Positions 17,316 to 26,350 are shown, counted from the first letter of the stretch. The stretch is 64,000 nucleotides of DNA from Myxococcota bacterium (GCA_039030075.1 JBCCEW010000011.1:62001-126000); one strand, 5' to 3'. The notes: a model not told the origin generated them from the sequence alone. Numbers and translations are program-made.

Positions 17316-18511
17316 AGGCGTCCCGCCATGCGACCCGGGTTGAGCACGCCCGCGGGATCGAACTGGGCCTTCAACGCGCGCCCGAGCGCCGACTCGGCGT
17401 CGGTCGCTCCGAAGACGTCACGCTCCCCCGCCAACGACGGCGTCTCGCAACGCCAACGCCCCTCGGCGATGGCAGCGGCTTCCCCGGCGAGCGCAAAGGC
17501 GCGCTCGGCATCGGCGTCGAACTGCACGGACAGCACCCCGAGTCCGGGCCAGGCGCAGTAGCCCACGCTCAGGTCGCGCAAGTGCGCGGCCAGCGCCGGC
17601 CAGCGCGTCGGCAAGAACGAGAGCTGGAACTCCAGGTGACCGTCCGCCGCGGGATGCGCGAAGAGGTCGACGTCTTCGGCTTCCTGGAGACCCTCCGCGA
17701 TGAGCGCGTCGCGATCGGCTGCCACGCTCGCCGCGTCCCCCGCGAGCTCGATCGCCGCACCCGCTTTCGTCGCTCCCTCACGAACGGCACAAGCGCGGAC
17801 CGAGGCCCGCCGCGCCCAGTCCACCGCGCGCGACGCCGTCTCGGTTCCCGGGTCGGACTCGAGCCGGACCACGCGCTGCGGCTTTGGACGCAGCCGCAGC
17901 CAGGCCCCGCACAGAACCCCCAGGCTCCCGAGAGACCCGAGGTAGAGCTTCGCAAGGTCGTAGCCCGTCACGTTCTTCACGACGCGGCCGCCGCAGCGGG
18001 TCACGGTGCCGTTCGCGTGGGCGATCTCGAGCCCGAGCACCACGTTGCGCACCCGGCCGAAGCCCTGAGCGCGCGGCGTCAGCCGCGCGGTGGCCAGCAC
18101 GCCGCCGAGACTCGAGCCGCGGCCAGCGTCCTCCAGCGGAAGCTCCCAGCCGGCTTCGACCGCGGCCGCCTGCAACCGGGCCAGCGGCGTCCCTGCTCCC
18201 GCGTGACAGACCCCCTCGCTCGCGTCCAGCGCGTCGATCGTCTCGAGCGCGGCACTCGACAGAAAACAATCCGCCCGCTCTGGCAGGTTCCCGCAGTCGG
18301 CCTGAGTACCAGCTCCCCGCGGCAGCACGGCGGCGCCGAGCTCGGCGGACGCCGCCAGCGCGTGGGCGACCTCATCGGCGTCGGACGGTGTCCAGGTCGC
18401 CGCGACCGAAGTCTCCCCGAACGACACGGGAGCGTGTTCCTGCCAGCGAGCTCCCGCGCGATCGGCGAGCCGGGAAACCGAAGCGCGCTCAGCCGAAGGG
18501 GACACGGTCAT
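17312..18511 (-). CDS. glcE: Glycolate oxidase FAD-binding subunit GlcE
   Basis: 399 residues, a shortened relative of GlcD. The PCMH-type FAD-binding domain is visible with LPRGAGTQADCG, RGSSLGGVLATA, and the VVKNVTGYDLAKLYLGSLG stretch typical of GlcE. The C-terminal region ends FDPAGVLNPGRM, the conserved finish of the family. I chose the ATG at 18511, which overlaps the end of glcD by 23 bases; the frame continues upstream, but that part is antisense-like low complexity. It forms the GlcDEF complex with its neighbours. Confidence 0.92.
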   Translation of the reverse strand: MTVSPSAERASVSRLADRAGARWQEHAPVSFGETSVAATWTPSDADEVAHALAASAELGAAVLPRGAGTQADCGNLPERADCFLSSAALETIDALDASEGVCHAGAGTPLARLQAAAVEAGWELPLEDAGRGSSLGGVLATARLTPRAQGFGRVRNVVLGLEIAHANGTVTRCGGRVVKNVTGYDLAKLYLGSLGSLGVLCGAWLRLRPKPQRVVRLESDPGTETASRAVDWARRASVRACAVREGATKAGAAIELAGDAASVAADRDALIAEGLQEAEDVDLFAHPAADGHLEFQLSFLPTRWPALAAHLRDLSVGYCAWPGLGVLSVQFDADAERAFALAGEAAAIAEGRWRCETPSLAGERDVFGATDAESALGRALKAQFDPAGVLNPGRMAGRL

Positions 18512-19952
18512 AGCCTCGGGCCTTCGGGTTCGACTCGGCGCAGAAGCGCGTCGTGGGGAAGATCTTGCCGGGGTTGCAGACACGCTCGGGATCGAACACG
18601 GAGCGCAGCTTCTGCATGGCATCGAGGTCGGCCTCGCCGAAGACGAGCGAGATGTAGTCGCTCTTCTCGCTGCCCACGCCGTGTTCGCCCGTGATGACGC
18701 CGCCGGCCTCGACGCAGGTGCGCAGGATCGCTTCGCCGGCCGCGATCACGCGTGCCATCTCGTCGGGGTCGCGGCGATCGAAGGAGATGTTCGGGTGGAG
18801 ATTGCCGTCGCCGGCGTGAAACACGTTCGAGAGCGTCAGGCCGTAGCGATCGCCGATCTCGCAGACCTTCGCGAGCACCTCGGGCAGCGCGGTGCGTGGA
18901 ACCACGGCGTCGTGCACGTAGAGGTCGGGGGCGAGCCGGCCCATCGCGCCGAAGGCACCCTTCCGGGCGCGCCAGAACTGGGTGCGTTCGGTCTCGTCGC
19001 GCGCGACCTCGACGCGTTCGGCGCCGTCGGCGCGGCAGTGGGTCTGCACCTCGGCGATCTGGGCGTCCAGCGCAACGTCGGGCCCATCGAGTTCGACGAT
19101 CAGGATCGCGCCGGCATCGCGCGGCAACCCGGCCGCGTAGACCGAATCCTCCACCGCTCGGATCGTGCGCTGGTCGACGATTTCGAGGGCGGCCGGCACC
19201 AGCCCCGACTCGATGATGCGCCCGACCGCACGGCAGGCCGAGACGACGTCGTCGAAGATCGCCAGCAGCGTCTCCACGCGCTCGGGGATCGGCTCGAGCC
19301 GCACGGTCATCGCGGTCACGATCCCGAGCGTGCCCTCGCTGCCGACGACCGCGCCCACCCAGTCGAAGCCCGGCGCGAGCCCGCTGGCGTCGCCCAGTGT
19401 GATGCAGGCCCCGTCCGGCAGCACGAGTTCGAGTGCAAGCACGTGATCGGTCGTGGTGCCGTACTTGAGCGTGTGGGGCCCGCCCGAGTTCTCGGCAACG
19501 TTGCCGCCCAGGGTGCAGGCCAGCTGGCTCGACGGGTCGGGGGCGTAGAAGAGCCCATGGGGTTTCGCGGCCACCGAGAGATCGGCATTCACGACGCCGG
19601 GTTCCACGACCGCAATCCGATTCTCCACGTCGATGTGACGGATCGCCTGCATGCGTGAGCACTCGACGACGACCGCGTCGTCGCTGGCGAGGGCCCCACC
19701 CGACAGCCCCGTCCCGGCGCCGCGCGGCACGAAGGGAACGCCGGCGGTGCGGCAGGCCCGCACCAGCGCCTGGACCTCTTCGGTGGTCTCGGGGAACACC
19801 ACGGCCGTCGGCGTCGCGACGTGGGAAGTCAGGCCATCGCACTCGTAGACGAGCAGCTCCTCGGGTGTGGACAAGCAGCGCTCGCGCCCGACCACGGCCT
19901 CGAGTGCCGGGATCAGCGCCGACCGCGAGGAAGCGTCCGGGGCAGAGGCCAT
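18489..19952 (-). CDS. glcD: Glycolate oxidase FAD-linked catalytic subunit GlcD
   Basis: 487 residues, normal GlcD/lactate dehydrogenase length. The FAD-binding PCMH domain shows PRGAGTGLSGGAL, CTLGGNVAENSGGP and VVGSEGTLGIVT. The cap domain contains the substrate/metal motif FHAGDGNLHPN and the later GEHGVGSEK. It oxidises glycolate or D-2-hydroxyacids to the 2-oxoacid. The ATG at 19952 is the first residue of the conserved N-terminus, and a TACACT box lies 6 bases upstream. It heads the glcDEF operon; no regulator gene is adjacent. Confidence 0.94.
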   Translation of the reverse strand: MASAPDASSRSALIPALEAVVGRERCLSTPEELLVYECDGLTSHVATPTAVVFPETTEEVQALVRACRTAGVPFVPRGAGTGLSGGALASDDAVVVECSRMQAIRHIDVENRIAVVEPGVVNADLSVAAKPHGLFYAPDPSSQLACTLGGNVAENSGGPHTLKYGTTTDHVLALELVLPDGACITLGDASGLAPGFDWVGAVVGSEGTLGIVTAMTVRLEPIPERVETLLAIFDDVVSACRAVGRIIESGLVPAALEIVDQRTIRAVEDSVYAAGLPRDAGAILIVELDGPDVALDAQIAEVQTHCRADGAERVEVARDETERTQFWRARKGAFGAMGRLAPDLYVHDAVVPRTALPEVLAKVCEIGDRYGLTLSNVFHAGDGNLHPNISFDRRDPDEMARVIAAGEAILRTCVEAGGVITGEHGVGSEKSDYISLVFGEADLDAMQKLRSVFDPERVCNPGKIFPTTRFCAESNPKARGYDRVPFG

Positions 19953-20021
19953 GGCTCCAGTGTAAGCGCCTTGTGACCGCCCGGCCCCGGGCACGGAGGC
20001 GCAGCCAGCTCTGCCTTCCCA

Positions 20022-20117
20022 GGGCCTCGATTGCGGCTCGAGGTCGAGGCGCGAGATCGCAGCCGCAGTGCCCCCTACGCCGAGATCTCGCAACGAAGAG
20101 ATCGAGCCGAAGGCGGG
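20022..20117. repeat. Long imperfect hairpin element, copy A
   Basis: A nested inverted repeat of about 96 bases. The inner stem pairs GCGAGATC (left, about 20051-20058) with GATCTCGC (right, about 20083-20090). The outer arms, around CGGCTCGAG on the left and GATCGAGCCG on the right, pair imperfectly. It has the same architecture as copy B directly downstream but has diverged. It may be a dispersed REP-like element or a structured transcript end. It lies in the gap between glcD and the TPR-zincin gene. Confidence 0.6.
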
Positions 20118-20125
20118 TTCCGGTC

Positions 20126-20229
20126 TAGGAGCTCGATTTCGGGTCGAGATCATGGCGCGAAATCGGAGGCGTAGTGCTTCCTACGCCGAGATTTCGCGAC
20201 ACCGAGATCGGCCCGAAGGCGAGCTCCTA
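20126..20229. repeat. Long near-perfect hairpin element, copy B
   Basis: The 104-base element is bounded by a perfect 10-base inverted repeat, TAGGAGCTCG (20126-20135) and CGAGCTCCTA (20220-20229). Inside are CGCGAAAT (20156-20163) with ATTTCGCG (20191-20198), and GGCGTAG (20168-20174) with CTACGCC (20181-20187) closing a 6-base TGCTTC loop. The right arm contains the TAG stop codon of the TPR-zincin gene on the minus strand. No T-run follows, so it is not a standard terminator. Confidence 0.72.
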
Positions 20230-21264
20230 CGCCAAACCGAGGCGTTCGAGGTCTTCTTCGGAAAGCCCCAGGTGGTGGCCAATCTCGTGACGCACCGTGA
20301 TCTGGATCTGCTCGATCAAGTCGTCGCGATCGCGGCAGATCTTCTCGAGGTTCTTCTGGAAGAGGATCACCCGGGTCACGTCCGTCGGCTGATGCGTCGG
20401 GCCGCCTTCGGTGCGCGGCGTGCCGATGTAGATCCCCAGGATCTGGGGGGACACGCCTTCCTCGGCCAGCAGGGCGTCGGACGGGTAGTCCTCGACGAGG
20501 ACGGGCACGTCGTCGACGTACTCGCGGATCGAGCGCGGCAGGTTGTCGATCGCCTCGGCGACCGCCCCGCGGAAGAACTCGGGGTCGACCGCCACGGGCA
20601 GCGGGTAGTGGTGGGGGTCGAGGGCGTTCGCCGCCTCGAAGGCGCGCTCGGAGTTGTCGGCGTCCCCGAGTCGCTCGAGCACCAGCGCCAGGTGGTAGAA
20701 GGCGTGTCCCGACTCGGGGTCGAGGATGGTGGCGGCCTCGAGGGCACGGCGGGCATCGTCGAAGCGACCGAGCTCGAAGAGGATCTGACCGTCGAAGGCG
20801 CGGTAGACGGGCACATCGCCGGCGGTCTTGATCGCTCGGCGGGTCAGGAACAGGGCTCCCTCGAGGTCGTCGAGGTAGAACACCGCCTTTGCCTTCAGGT
20901 AGTAGACCTCGCCCTCGCTGCTGCGGTCGAGGCGCGGCAGGCTGGCCTGTCCGCCCAACAGCTCGTCGCAGAGCGCCACAGCCTGCTCGTACTCGCCGAG
21001 GTCCTCGACGAGCAGCTCGGCACGATTCAAATGCGCCGTGATGAACTTGGGATCGGCCTGCAGCGAGCGCTCGAATTCGTAGAGCGACTCTTCCACGCGC
21101 CCTTCGTCCCAGAGGATCTCGCCGCGGCCGTTGTGGGCCTCGGCGCCATCGGGATGCGCGCGGAGCGCTTCATCGAGCCATGCCAGGGCTTCATCGATGC
21201 GTCCGCCGTGAGACGCTTCCATCGCCTGGTCGAGACAGTCCCAGTACCGATCGTTGTTCTTCAT
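20227..21264 (-). CDS. TPR protein fused to a minimal zincin metallopeptidase domain
   Basis: 345 residues. Residues 10-215 are tetratricopeptide repeats (about five). Residues 225-345 match the small zincin_1 family of uncharacterised metallopeptidases, with the zinc motif HEIGH (326-330) followed by HLGLSEEDLERLGL at the extreme C-terminus, as usual in that family. Zincin_1 proteins are normally about 110-130 residues on their own, so the TPR fusion suggests a dedicated binding partner or substrate. There is no signal peptide. The stop codon falls in the arm of hairpin element B. Confidence 0.85.
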   Translation of the reverse strand: MKNNDRYWDCLDQAMEASHGGRIDEALAWLDEALRAHPDGAEAHNGRGEILWDEGRVEESLYEFERSLQADPKFITAHLNRAELLVEDLGEYEQAVALCDELLGGQASLPRLDRSSEGEVYYLKAKAVFYLDDLEGALFLTRRAIKTAGDVPVYRAFDGQILFELGRFDDARRALEAATILDPESGHAFYHLALVLERLGDADNSERAFEAANALDPHHYPLPVAVDPEFFRGAVAEAIDNLPRSIREYVDDVPVLVEDYPSDALLAEEGVSPQILGIYIGTPRTEGGPTHQPTDVTRVILFQKNLEKICRDRDDLIEQIQITVRHEIGHHLGLSEEDLERLGLA

Positions 21265-21496
21265 GCCCCGTCCGCTGGAGTAGGGGGGGAGGCCCCAGCC
21301 GGTGGTCGAAGGCGCAGCATAGCAGACGGGCCCTTCCGAACGGCGTTCGCGGCTCCGTCGGGAGGAACCCGCAACCTCTCGTTATCAATGGGGAAAAGGG
21401 AATTTTTGCGCATGCGATCGGGCATCGCCGCGGGCCGGGGAACATCGCCTCGAAACGCCCGGAATCGACCTCGAATCCCGGGTTTCCCGCGGCGGT

Positions 21497-22201
21497 TCAG
21501 TCGCGCTCGAGCACCAGGATGCGCTGGCAGTTGCCGCAGGTGATCAGCGACTCGCCCTTGTGGAGCTCGATCAGGTTCTGGGGCGGCAGGCCCACCCGAC
21601 AGCCCATGCAGGTCTCACCCTTCGCCACCGCGATCGCGGGTTTGCGGCGCTTCGCGACCTTGTCGTAGTGGGCGAGGAGCTTGGCGTCGAGCTGCTCGGC
21701 GCGGCTGCCGCGCTCCCGGTGCAGATTGGCGAGGCTCTGGTCGAGCGACTTCTCGCGATCGTCCAGGACGATCGTCTCCGCCGCGGCGCGCTCGTCGATC
21801 TCGGCGGACGCCTGTTGCGCCTCGGCCACGATGCCGCGTGCCTGCTCGCTCGACTCCATCGACTCGAGAATCTGGGTCTCGGCCGCCGACGCCTGCGCGC
21901 GCGCATTCTCGATCTCTTGAAGCAGCGCGGTGTAGGCCTCGTTCGTCTTGACCGCGTGCTGCTGGCCCTCGAGTTTCGTGACCAGCGCCTCCTGATCGGC
22001 CAGCACGGCCTCGTGCCGCCGCTGCTCCTGCTCGGCCTCCTGCACTTGCGTCTCGGCGAGCGCGATGGCATCGGCGCCCGCCTTCCGCTGGGCGGCCAGT
22101 GTGGCCCGCGCCTCGGGGAGGGACGCCTTCTCTTCGTCGCAAGCGGCGATCTGCACGTCGAGTTCGGAGATCTCGACGAGGATGTCGGTGCCAGCGGGCA
22201 T
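21497..22201 (-). CDS. Coiled-coil protein with C-terminal C4 zinc ribbon (CdsZ/DUF164 family)
   Basis: 234 residues. Residues 10-170 form a long antiparallel coiled coil. The C-terminal 50 residues are a C4 zinc ribbon (CMGC and CGNC, spaced about 22 residues), preceded by RRKPAIAVA. This is the zf-RING_7/CdsZ family known from many bacteria, sometimes linked to secretion or to nucleic-acid-associated roles; its exact function here is open. ATG at 22201. The 232-base gap downstream of it (21265-21496) holds only a short AT-rich run near 21380-21410 and no gene that I can support. Confidence 0.85.
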   Translation of the reverse strand: MPAGTDILVEISELDVQIAACDEEKASLPEARATLAAQRKAGADAIALAETQVQEAEQEQRRHEAVLADQEALVTKLEGQQHAVKTNEAYTALLQEIENARAQASAAETQILESMESSEQARGIVAEAQQASAEIDERAAAETIVLDDREKSLDQSLANLHRERGSRAEQLDAKLLAHYDKVAKRRKPAIAVAKGETCMGCRVGLPPQNLIELHKGESLITCGNCQRILVLERD

Positions 22202-22249
22202 GGGTGCCTCGTTCGGCGAGCGCCGGGAGGATATCGTCGGGGGCCCACG

Positions 22250-23080
22250 ATGCGAACCTCTTTCGGACCCCAGGGCCCCACCACGTCGGTGATCGTGGCC
22301 GCCTACAACCAGCCGCGCGAGCTGGGGCTGGTACTCGCAGCGCTGGCGGCCCAGACCGATCCGGCCTTCGACGTCGTCGTTGCCGATGACGGTTCACACC
22401 CCCCCGCTCAGGAGACCGTCGAGCGCCTGCGAGCCGAGCTCCCGTTTCCCGTGCGCTGCGTCTGGCAAGAGGACGACGGGTTTCAGAAGATGCGCGCGCA
22501 GAACCGCGCCGCGCTCGCCACCGAAACCGAGCTCCTGATCTTCGTCGACGGCGATTGCGTGCCCTACCGCAACTGGGTCGAGGTGTACCGGCAAGCGGCG
22601 GTGCCCGGAGAGTTCCTGGTCGGGGGCTACATCTTCCTGGACCCCGAAGAGACCGCGGCGCTGACGCCAGCCTCGGTGCGCGCCGGAGCCCACGAGCGCC
22701 GGCTCGACGCCGCCACCTGGCGACGACTCCACTGGGCCCACTTCCGAAACTGGCTCTATGCGGGGCGCAAACCGAACCGACCGCGCATCCGGGGCGGCAA
22801 CTTCGCCGTGGCCCGCGACCTCTTCTGGAAGGTCGATGGCTTCGACGAAGCCTTCGCGGGCTTCGGCAAGGAAGACTCGGAGCTGCGCAACCGCATGCGG
22901 AAGGCCGGCGCTCGGGGGATCAGCCTCTGGCACCGGGCCCGACTGTGCCACGTCTCGACCGACGTCTTCCCCGGGGTCCCGCGTCCCCCGACGCCACGCG
23001 ACCTCTACGAGGAGAGCTTTCGGCGCGTCCGGGCGCGACAGGGCCTCTCGAGCCATGGGGCTCCCCCGCCGGCGGGCTGA
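22250..23080 (+). CDS. Family 2 glycosyltransferase
   Basis: 276 residues, GT-A fold. The N-terminal SVIVAAYNQP begins the nucleotide-sugar domain, with VVADDGS and the metal-binding FVDGDCVP motif. The C-terminal half carries the galactosyltransferase-like NFAVARDLFWKVDGFDEAF and GKEDSEL motif, as in chondroitin-synthase-type and capsule transferases. It probably adds a sugar to a surface glycan. The next gene, 28 bases downstream, encodes a sugar aminotransferase, which supports a polysaccharide role. ATG at 22250 is 48 bases from the divergent zinc-ribbon gene. Confidence 0.88.
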   Translation: MRTSFGPQGPTTSVIVAAYNQPRELGLVLAALAAQTDPAFDVVVADDGSHPPAQETVERLRAELPFPVRCVWQEDDGFQKMRAQNRAALATETELLIFVDGDCVPYRNWVEVYRQAAVPGEFLVGGYIFLDPEETAALTPASVRAGAHERRLDAATWRRLHWAHFRNWLYAGRKPNRPRIRGGNFAVARDLFWKVDGFDEAFAGFGKEDSELRNRMRKAGARGISLWHRARLCHVSTDVFPGVPRPPTPRDLYEESFRRVRARQGLSSHGAPPPAG

Positions 23081-23108
23081 ACCCGTGGAACTCCGCTAGA
23101 ACAGGCGC

Positions 23109-24230
23109 ATGGGGAACAGCACGATGCAGGTACCGCTGGTCGATCTGCGCGCCGCTTTCGCGCCGGTGAAGGAGCAGGTGTTTCGTGACTTCGAGTCGAT
23201 TCTCGATGGCATGCAGCTGTTCCAGGGCCCCCACATCCGAGCCCTCGAGAGCGAGTTCGCCGACTACTGCGGCGCCCGCCACGGCCTCGGCCTCTCGAAC
23301 GGCACCGACGCGCTGTTCGCGGCGCTGATGGCCTGCGGGGTCGGGCGAGGCGACGAGGTCATCGCTCCCGCCCACACCTTCTTTGCGACGATCGAGGCGA
23401 TCGTGCACGTCGGTGCGATCCCGGTGCTCGCCGACGTCGAGCCGGACACCTTGACCCTGGACCCCGACGCGGTCCGCGAGGCCGTCACCGAGAAGACCCG
23501 GGCGATCCTGCCGGTTCACCTCTACGGACAAGCCGCGGACATGGATCCGCTCCACGAGATCGCGCGCGAGCACGAGCTCCGGGTCATCGAGGACGCGGCG
23601 CAGGCCCACGGTGCCCGCTACCACGGCCGACGCTGCGGCAACCTCGGCGACGTCGCGAGCTTCAGCTTCTACTTCACCAAGAACCTGGGCGGCGTCGGTG
23701 AAGGCGGCTTCGTCACCACCAACGACGACGAGATCGCGCGCCAGGTCGAGTTGCTGCGGCACCATGGCCACGTCTCGAAGTTCGAACACGAGATCATCGG
23801 CTACAACCTGCGCCTCGACGAGCTCCAGGCGGCAGTGCTCCGGGCGAAGCTCCCGACGCTCGACGAGGGCAACGCGGCACGGCGCGCCCACGCGGCCCGC
23901 TACGACGCGCTCTTCGCCGGTTCGGCCGCGCGCGTTCCGGTGGCACGAGCGGGCAACGAGCACGTCTACCACGTGTACACGCTGCGGGTTCCCGAGCGCG
24001 ACGCCCTCGCCGCCTATCTGGGCGAGCAGGGCATCGGCACGGGCATCCACTACAAGAACCCGGGCCACGAACAGCCGGCACTGCGGCATCACGAGCATCG
24101 CGCAGGCGATCTCAAGGTGACGCGCGAGGCCTGCCGAGAGCTGATCTCGATCCCGATGTACCCGCAGCTCACCGAGGAACAGATCGAGTACGTGGCGTCC
24201 CACGTGCTCGCATTCCTGTCGCGGGTCTAG
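23109..24230 (+). CDS. DegT/DnrJ/EryC1/StrS-family PLP-dependent sugar aminotransferase
   Basis: 373 residues, a complete member. The PLP Schiff-base lysine is Lys191 in FYFTKNLGGVGEGG, with the ring-stacking region at EDAAQAHGA (Asp162) and the GLSNGTDAL phosphate site near 62-69. Such enzymes transaminate keto-sugar nucleotides (for example dTDP-3-keto-6-deoxyhexose) for lipopolysaccharide, capsule or glycosylated metabolites. It is transcribed with the glycosyltransferase upstream. A TAGAAC box lies 6 bases before the ATG. A second ATG at residue 6 is a possible start. Confidence 0.92.
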   Translation: MGNSTMQVPLVDLRAAFAPVKEQVFRDFESILDGMQLFQGPHIRALESEFADYCGARHGLGLSNGTDALFAALMACGVGRGDEVIAPAHTFFATIEAIVHVGAIPVLADVEPDTLTLDPDAVREAVTEKTRAILPVHLYGQAADMDPLHEIAREHELRVIEDAAQAHGARYHGRRCGNLGDVASFSFYFTKNLGGVGEGGFVTTNDDEIARQVELLRHHGHVSKFEHEIIGYNLRLDELQAAVLRAKLPTLDEGNAARRAHAARYDALFAGSAARVPVARAGNEHVYHVYTLRVPERDALAAYLGEQGIGTGIHYKNPGHEQPALRHHEHRAGDLKVTREACRELISIPMYPQLTEEQIEYVASHVLAFLSRV

Positions 24231-24242
24231 CGTCGCTCTCGG

Positions 24243-24695
24243 TCAGCCGCCGACGAGCTCGGGCACCATCGCGGCGCGGTAGTCGAAGATGCGGTCGAGC
24301 TGGCGGCGCACGATGGGGTGCGCGATTTCGCCGAGGGGCGAAAGCGGAAGCGCGTAGCGCACCTCGTCGATCATCAGGGTCGCCCCTTCCGACTCTTCGA
24401 AGCGATGGGTGTGGTGCCAGAGCGCGTAGGGACCCCGGCGCTGCTCGTCCACGAAGTGGTAGGGCGGCTCCCAGGCCGAGATCTCGGTGCGCCAGCCAAA
24501 GGGCACGCCGAACAGGCGTAGCTGGTACTCGATGATCGCACCCACGCGCATCTCGATCGGGAGCGGGGTCGTGATCTGGAAGCGCAGCTCGGGCGGGGTG
24601 ATGCGTCCCAGGTTCGCGGCGTCGGCGAAGAACGGGAAGACGTCCTTCGGGCTGCCCTCGAGGCGCAGTTCGCGTCGCAACAGGTGTTCGGTCAT
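24243..24695 (-). CDS. SRPBCC ligand-binding protein
   Basis: 150 residues, a single START-like fold: EGSPKDVFPFFADAANLGRITPPELRF at the N-terminus, in two parts typical of the coenzyme Q-binding/CDP-paratose-epimerase-associated SRPBCC group, then HHTHRFE and a long C-terminal helix. Proteins of this type often sit beside DCC-family thiol oxidoreductases, as here: the ATG overlaps the stop of that gene (ATGA). The ligand is unknown. Confidence 0.83.
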   Translation of the reverse strand: MTEHLLRRELRLEGSPKDVFPFFADAANLGRITPPELRFQITTPLPIEMRVGAIIEYQLRLFGVPFGWRTEISAWEPPYHFVDEQRRGPYALWHHTHRFEESEGATLMIDEVRYALPLSPLGEIAHPIVRRQLDRIFDYRAAMVPELVGG

Positions 24696-25132
24696 GCCGG
24701 GCCAGCCCCGAGCTTCGCGGCGCAGTGGTCCTCGCAAGCGTGGTTGCGCCCGGTGAGGCGCAGGCGGTACTTCGCGAACCAGCGATAGGCGGCATCGAAG
24801 ACGGGGCCGAGGACCGGCCAGGCCGACGGCGCCGTCACCCAGCCGAGCCCCACCGCGGTGTAGGCCCGACGGAAGACCTCCATCCCCTCGATCAGCGTGC
24901 GGTCGGGCAGCACCCCGTGGATCCGCGCCATCAGCGTGGCGTGGTCGGTCTCGAAGAGGCCTGCATCGAAGTCCGCCGCCGCGATGTCCACGGTCGCCAG
25001 CCGCCCCTCGGGATTGCGGCGCTCGAGCATCGCGATCTCCCGGGCGCAGAGGGGGCAGTCCCCATCGAAGAGGATGGCCACCTGCCAGCCGGATCGCTGA
25101 AAGAGCTCACTCGCGGGGATCGGATCTGCCAT
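24692..25132 (-). CDS. DCC-family thiol-disulfide oxidoreductase (DUF393)
   Basis: 146 residues. The N-terminal LFDGDCPLCAREI contains the D-x-x-C-P-x-C hallmark of the DCC1 family, a thioredoxin-like fold with a CxxC-type redox site. The predicted role is a thiol-disulfide exchange with an unknown partner; some members are membrane-associated, but no helix is evident here. It is first in a two-gene unit with the SRPBCC gene. ATG at 25132 has a TAAGGT box only 6 bases upstream on the minus strand, consistent with a leaderless transcript. Confidence 0.87.
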   Translation of the reverse strand: MADPIPASELFQRSGWQVAILFDGDCPLCAREIAMLERRNPEGRLATVDIAAADFDAGLFETDHATLMARIHGVLPDRTLIEGMEVFRRAYTAVGLGWVTAPSAWPVLGPVFDAAYRWFAKYRLRLTGRNHACEDHCAAKLGAGPA

Positions 25133-25268
25133 AGGGTGACCTTAACGGCGGCTCGCGAAACCGGCATGAGGGCCCCTCGGAGGCCCCGGCGCCTCACTGG
25201 CGCCGGATCTCCCACCCGCTATGACTGGCCGCTGGGGCGAGCCACAACGGAGAATTCGCGGAAACGCC

Positions 25269-26288
25269 ATGAGCTCCGCATTCACTCGTCGCGGGATCAC
25301 CGTCCCCGCCATGTTCCTCGGCTGTGTCGCATCGTGGATCACGTTGCCGGTGTGGCTGCCGATTCTGCTCGTCACGGACGTGGTGCGTGGCGTGCGTTTT
25401 GCGGGCACGCGGCTCGCCGCGATGCTGACCTGGATGTTCACCTGCGAGGTCCTCGGCCTCGTCTCTGCCGCCGGCATCGGCATCTTGCGCGCCCTCGGGG
25501 TCGACTCGGAAGCACGCTTTCGCGAGCGCAACTACCAGCTCCAGAACTTCTGGGCCGGCGCGATCTTCCGCGGCGTCGAGCGCATCTTCGGCCTGCGCGT
25601 GCAGATCGAACCGGGGGGCGAGCCGCCGCCCGACGGACCGATCCTGTTGTTGCTGCGCCACGCCAGCATGGGCGACACGCTGCTTCCCTCGGTCCTGTTC
25701 GCGATCCCCTACGGCTACCAGCTTCGCTACGTGCTGAAGAAGGAGCTCCTCTGGGATCCCTGCCTCGACATCGTCGGGCAGCGTCTGCCCAACGTGTTCG
25801 TCGACCGCAGCGCCCCGAACGGCAAGACCGAGATCGGCGCGGTCGCCGCTCTCGCGCGCAACCTGGAGCCTCACGAAGGCGTGCTGATCTACCCGGAAGG
25901 CACCCGCTTCTCGGCCGAGAAGCGAGCGCGCGCCGTCGAGCGCCTCCAGGACACGGGCGACCCGGCCTTCGCAGCCCGCGCCGCCCGCCTCCGCAACGTG
26001 TTGCCCCCCCGCCTGGGCGGCGTGAGCGCGCTCCTGGACCGGTTCGCCAGTGAGGGAAACGGCCACGTCGTCGTGTGCGGGCATGTCGGCTTCGAAGGCG
26101 CCGCGGGTTGGTCCGACCTCTGGAGCGGGCGCGTGATCGATCGGGAGATCCGGGTCCGCTGCTGGACCACCCCGGCGTCGCAGCTGCCCGCCGAGCGGGG
26201 CGAATGGCTGCTCGATGCCTGGACCGAGCTCGACGCCTGGATCGGCGAAGCGCTCCGAGGCCAGGATTCTTCGCGGAACGTGAACTAG
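25269..26288 (+). CDS. 1-acyl-sn-glycerol-3-phosphate acyltransferase-like protein
   Basis: 339 residues. Two hydrophobic helices (about 10-36 and 50-75) anchor it. The PlsC catalytic motif is H131-ASMG-D136, and the acyl-phosphate-binding loop is LIYPEGTRFS near 218. The protein is longer than typical PlsC, with an extended C-terminal region. It probably transfers an acyl chain to lysophosphatidate or a related lipid. ATG at 25269. It is followed 62 bases later by a small secreted-protein gene. Confidence 0.85.
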   Translation: MSSAFTRRGITVPAMFLGCVASWITLPVWLPILLVTDVVRGVRFAGTRLAAMLTWMFTCEVLGLVSAAGIGILRALGVDSEARFRERNYQLQNFWAGAIFRGVERIFGLRVQIEPGGEPPPDGPILLLLRHASMGDTLLPSVLFAIPYGYQLRYVLKKELLWDPCLDIVGQRLPNVFVDRSAPNGKTEIGAVAALARNLEPHEGVLIYPEGTRFSAEKRARAVERLQDTGDPAFAARAARLRNVLPPRLGGVSALLDRFASEGNGHVVVCGHVGFEGAAGWSDLWSGRVIDREIRVRCWTTPASQLPAERGEWLLDAWTELDAWIGEALRGQDSSRNVN

Positions 26289-26350
26289 TTCACAGCAGCC
26301 GGGGATCCGAGCCGACGATCCTTCTGGAGTCCCCCTTGGAGGCTCCGCTC

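Noticed and set aside
20022-20229. Hairpin pair considered as a two-unit CRISPR array
   Set aside because: Repeats are imperfect palindromes without a unique spacer of regular length and without cas genes nearby.
21265-21496. Small reading frames in the 232-base gap near the zinc-ribbon gene
   Set aside because: They are short, lack ribosome-binding sites and show no recognisable sequence; only an AT-rich run near 21380-21410 stands out.
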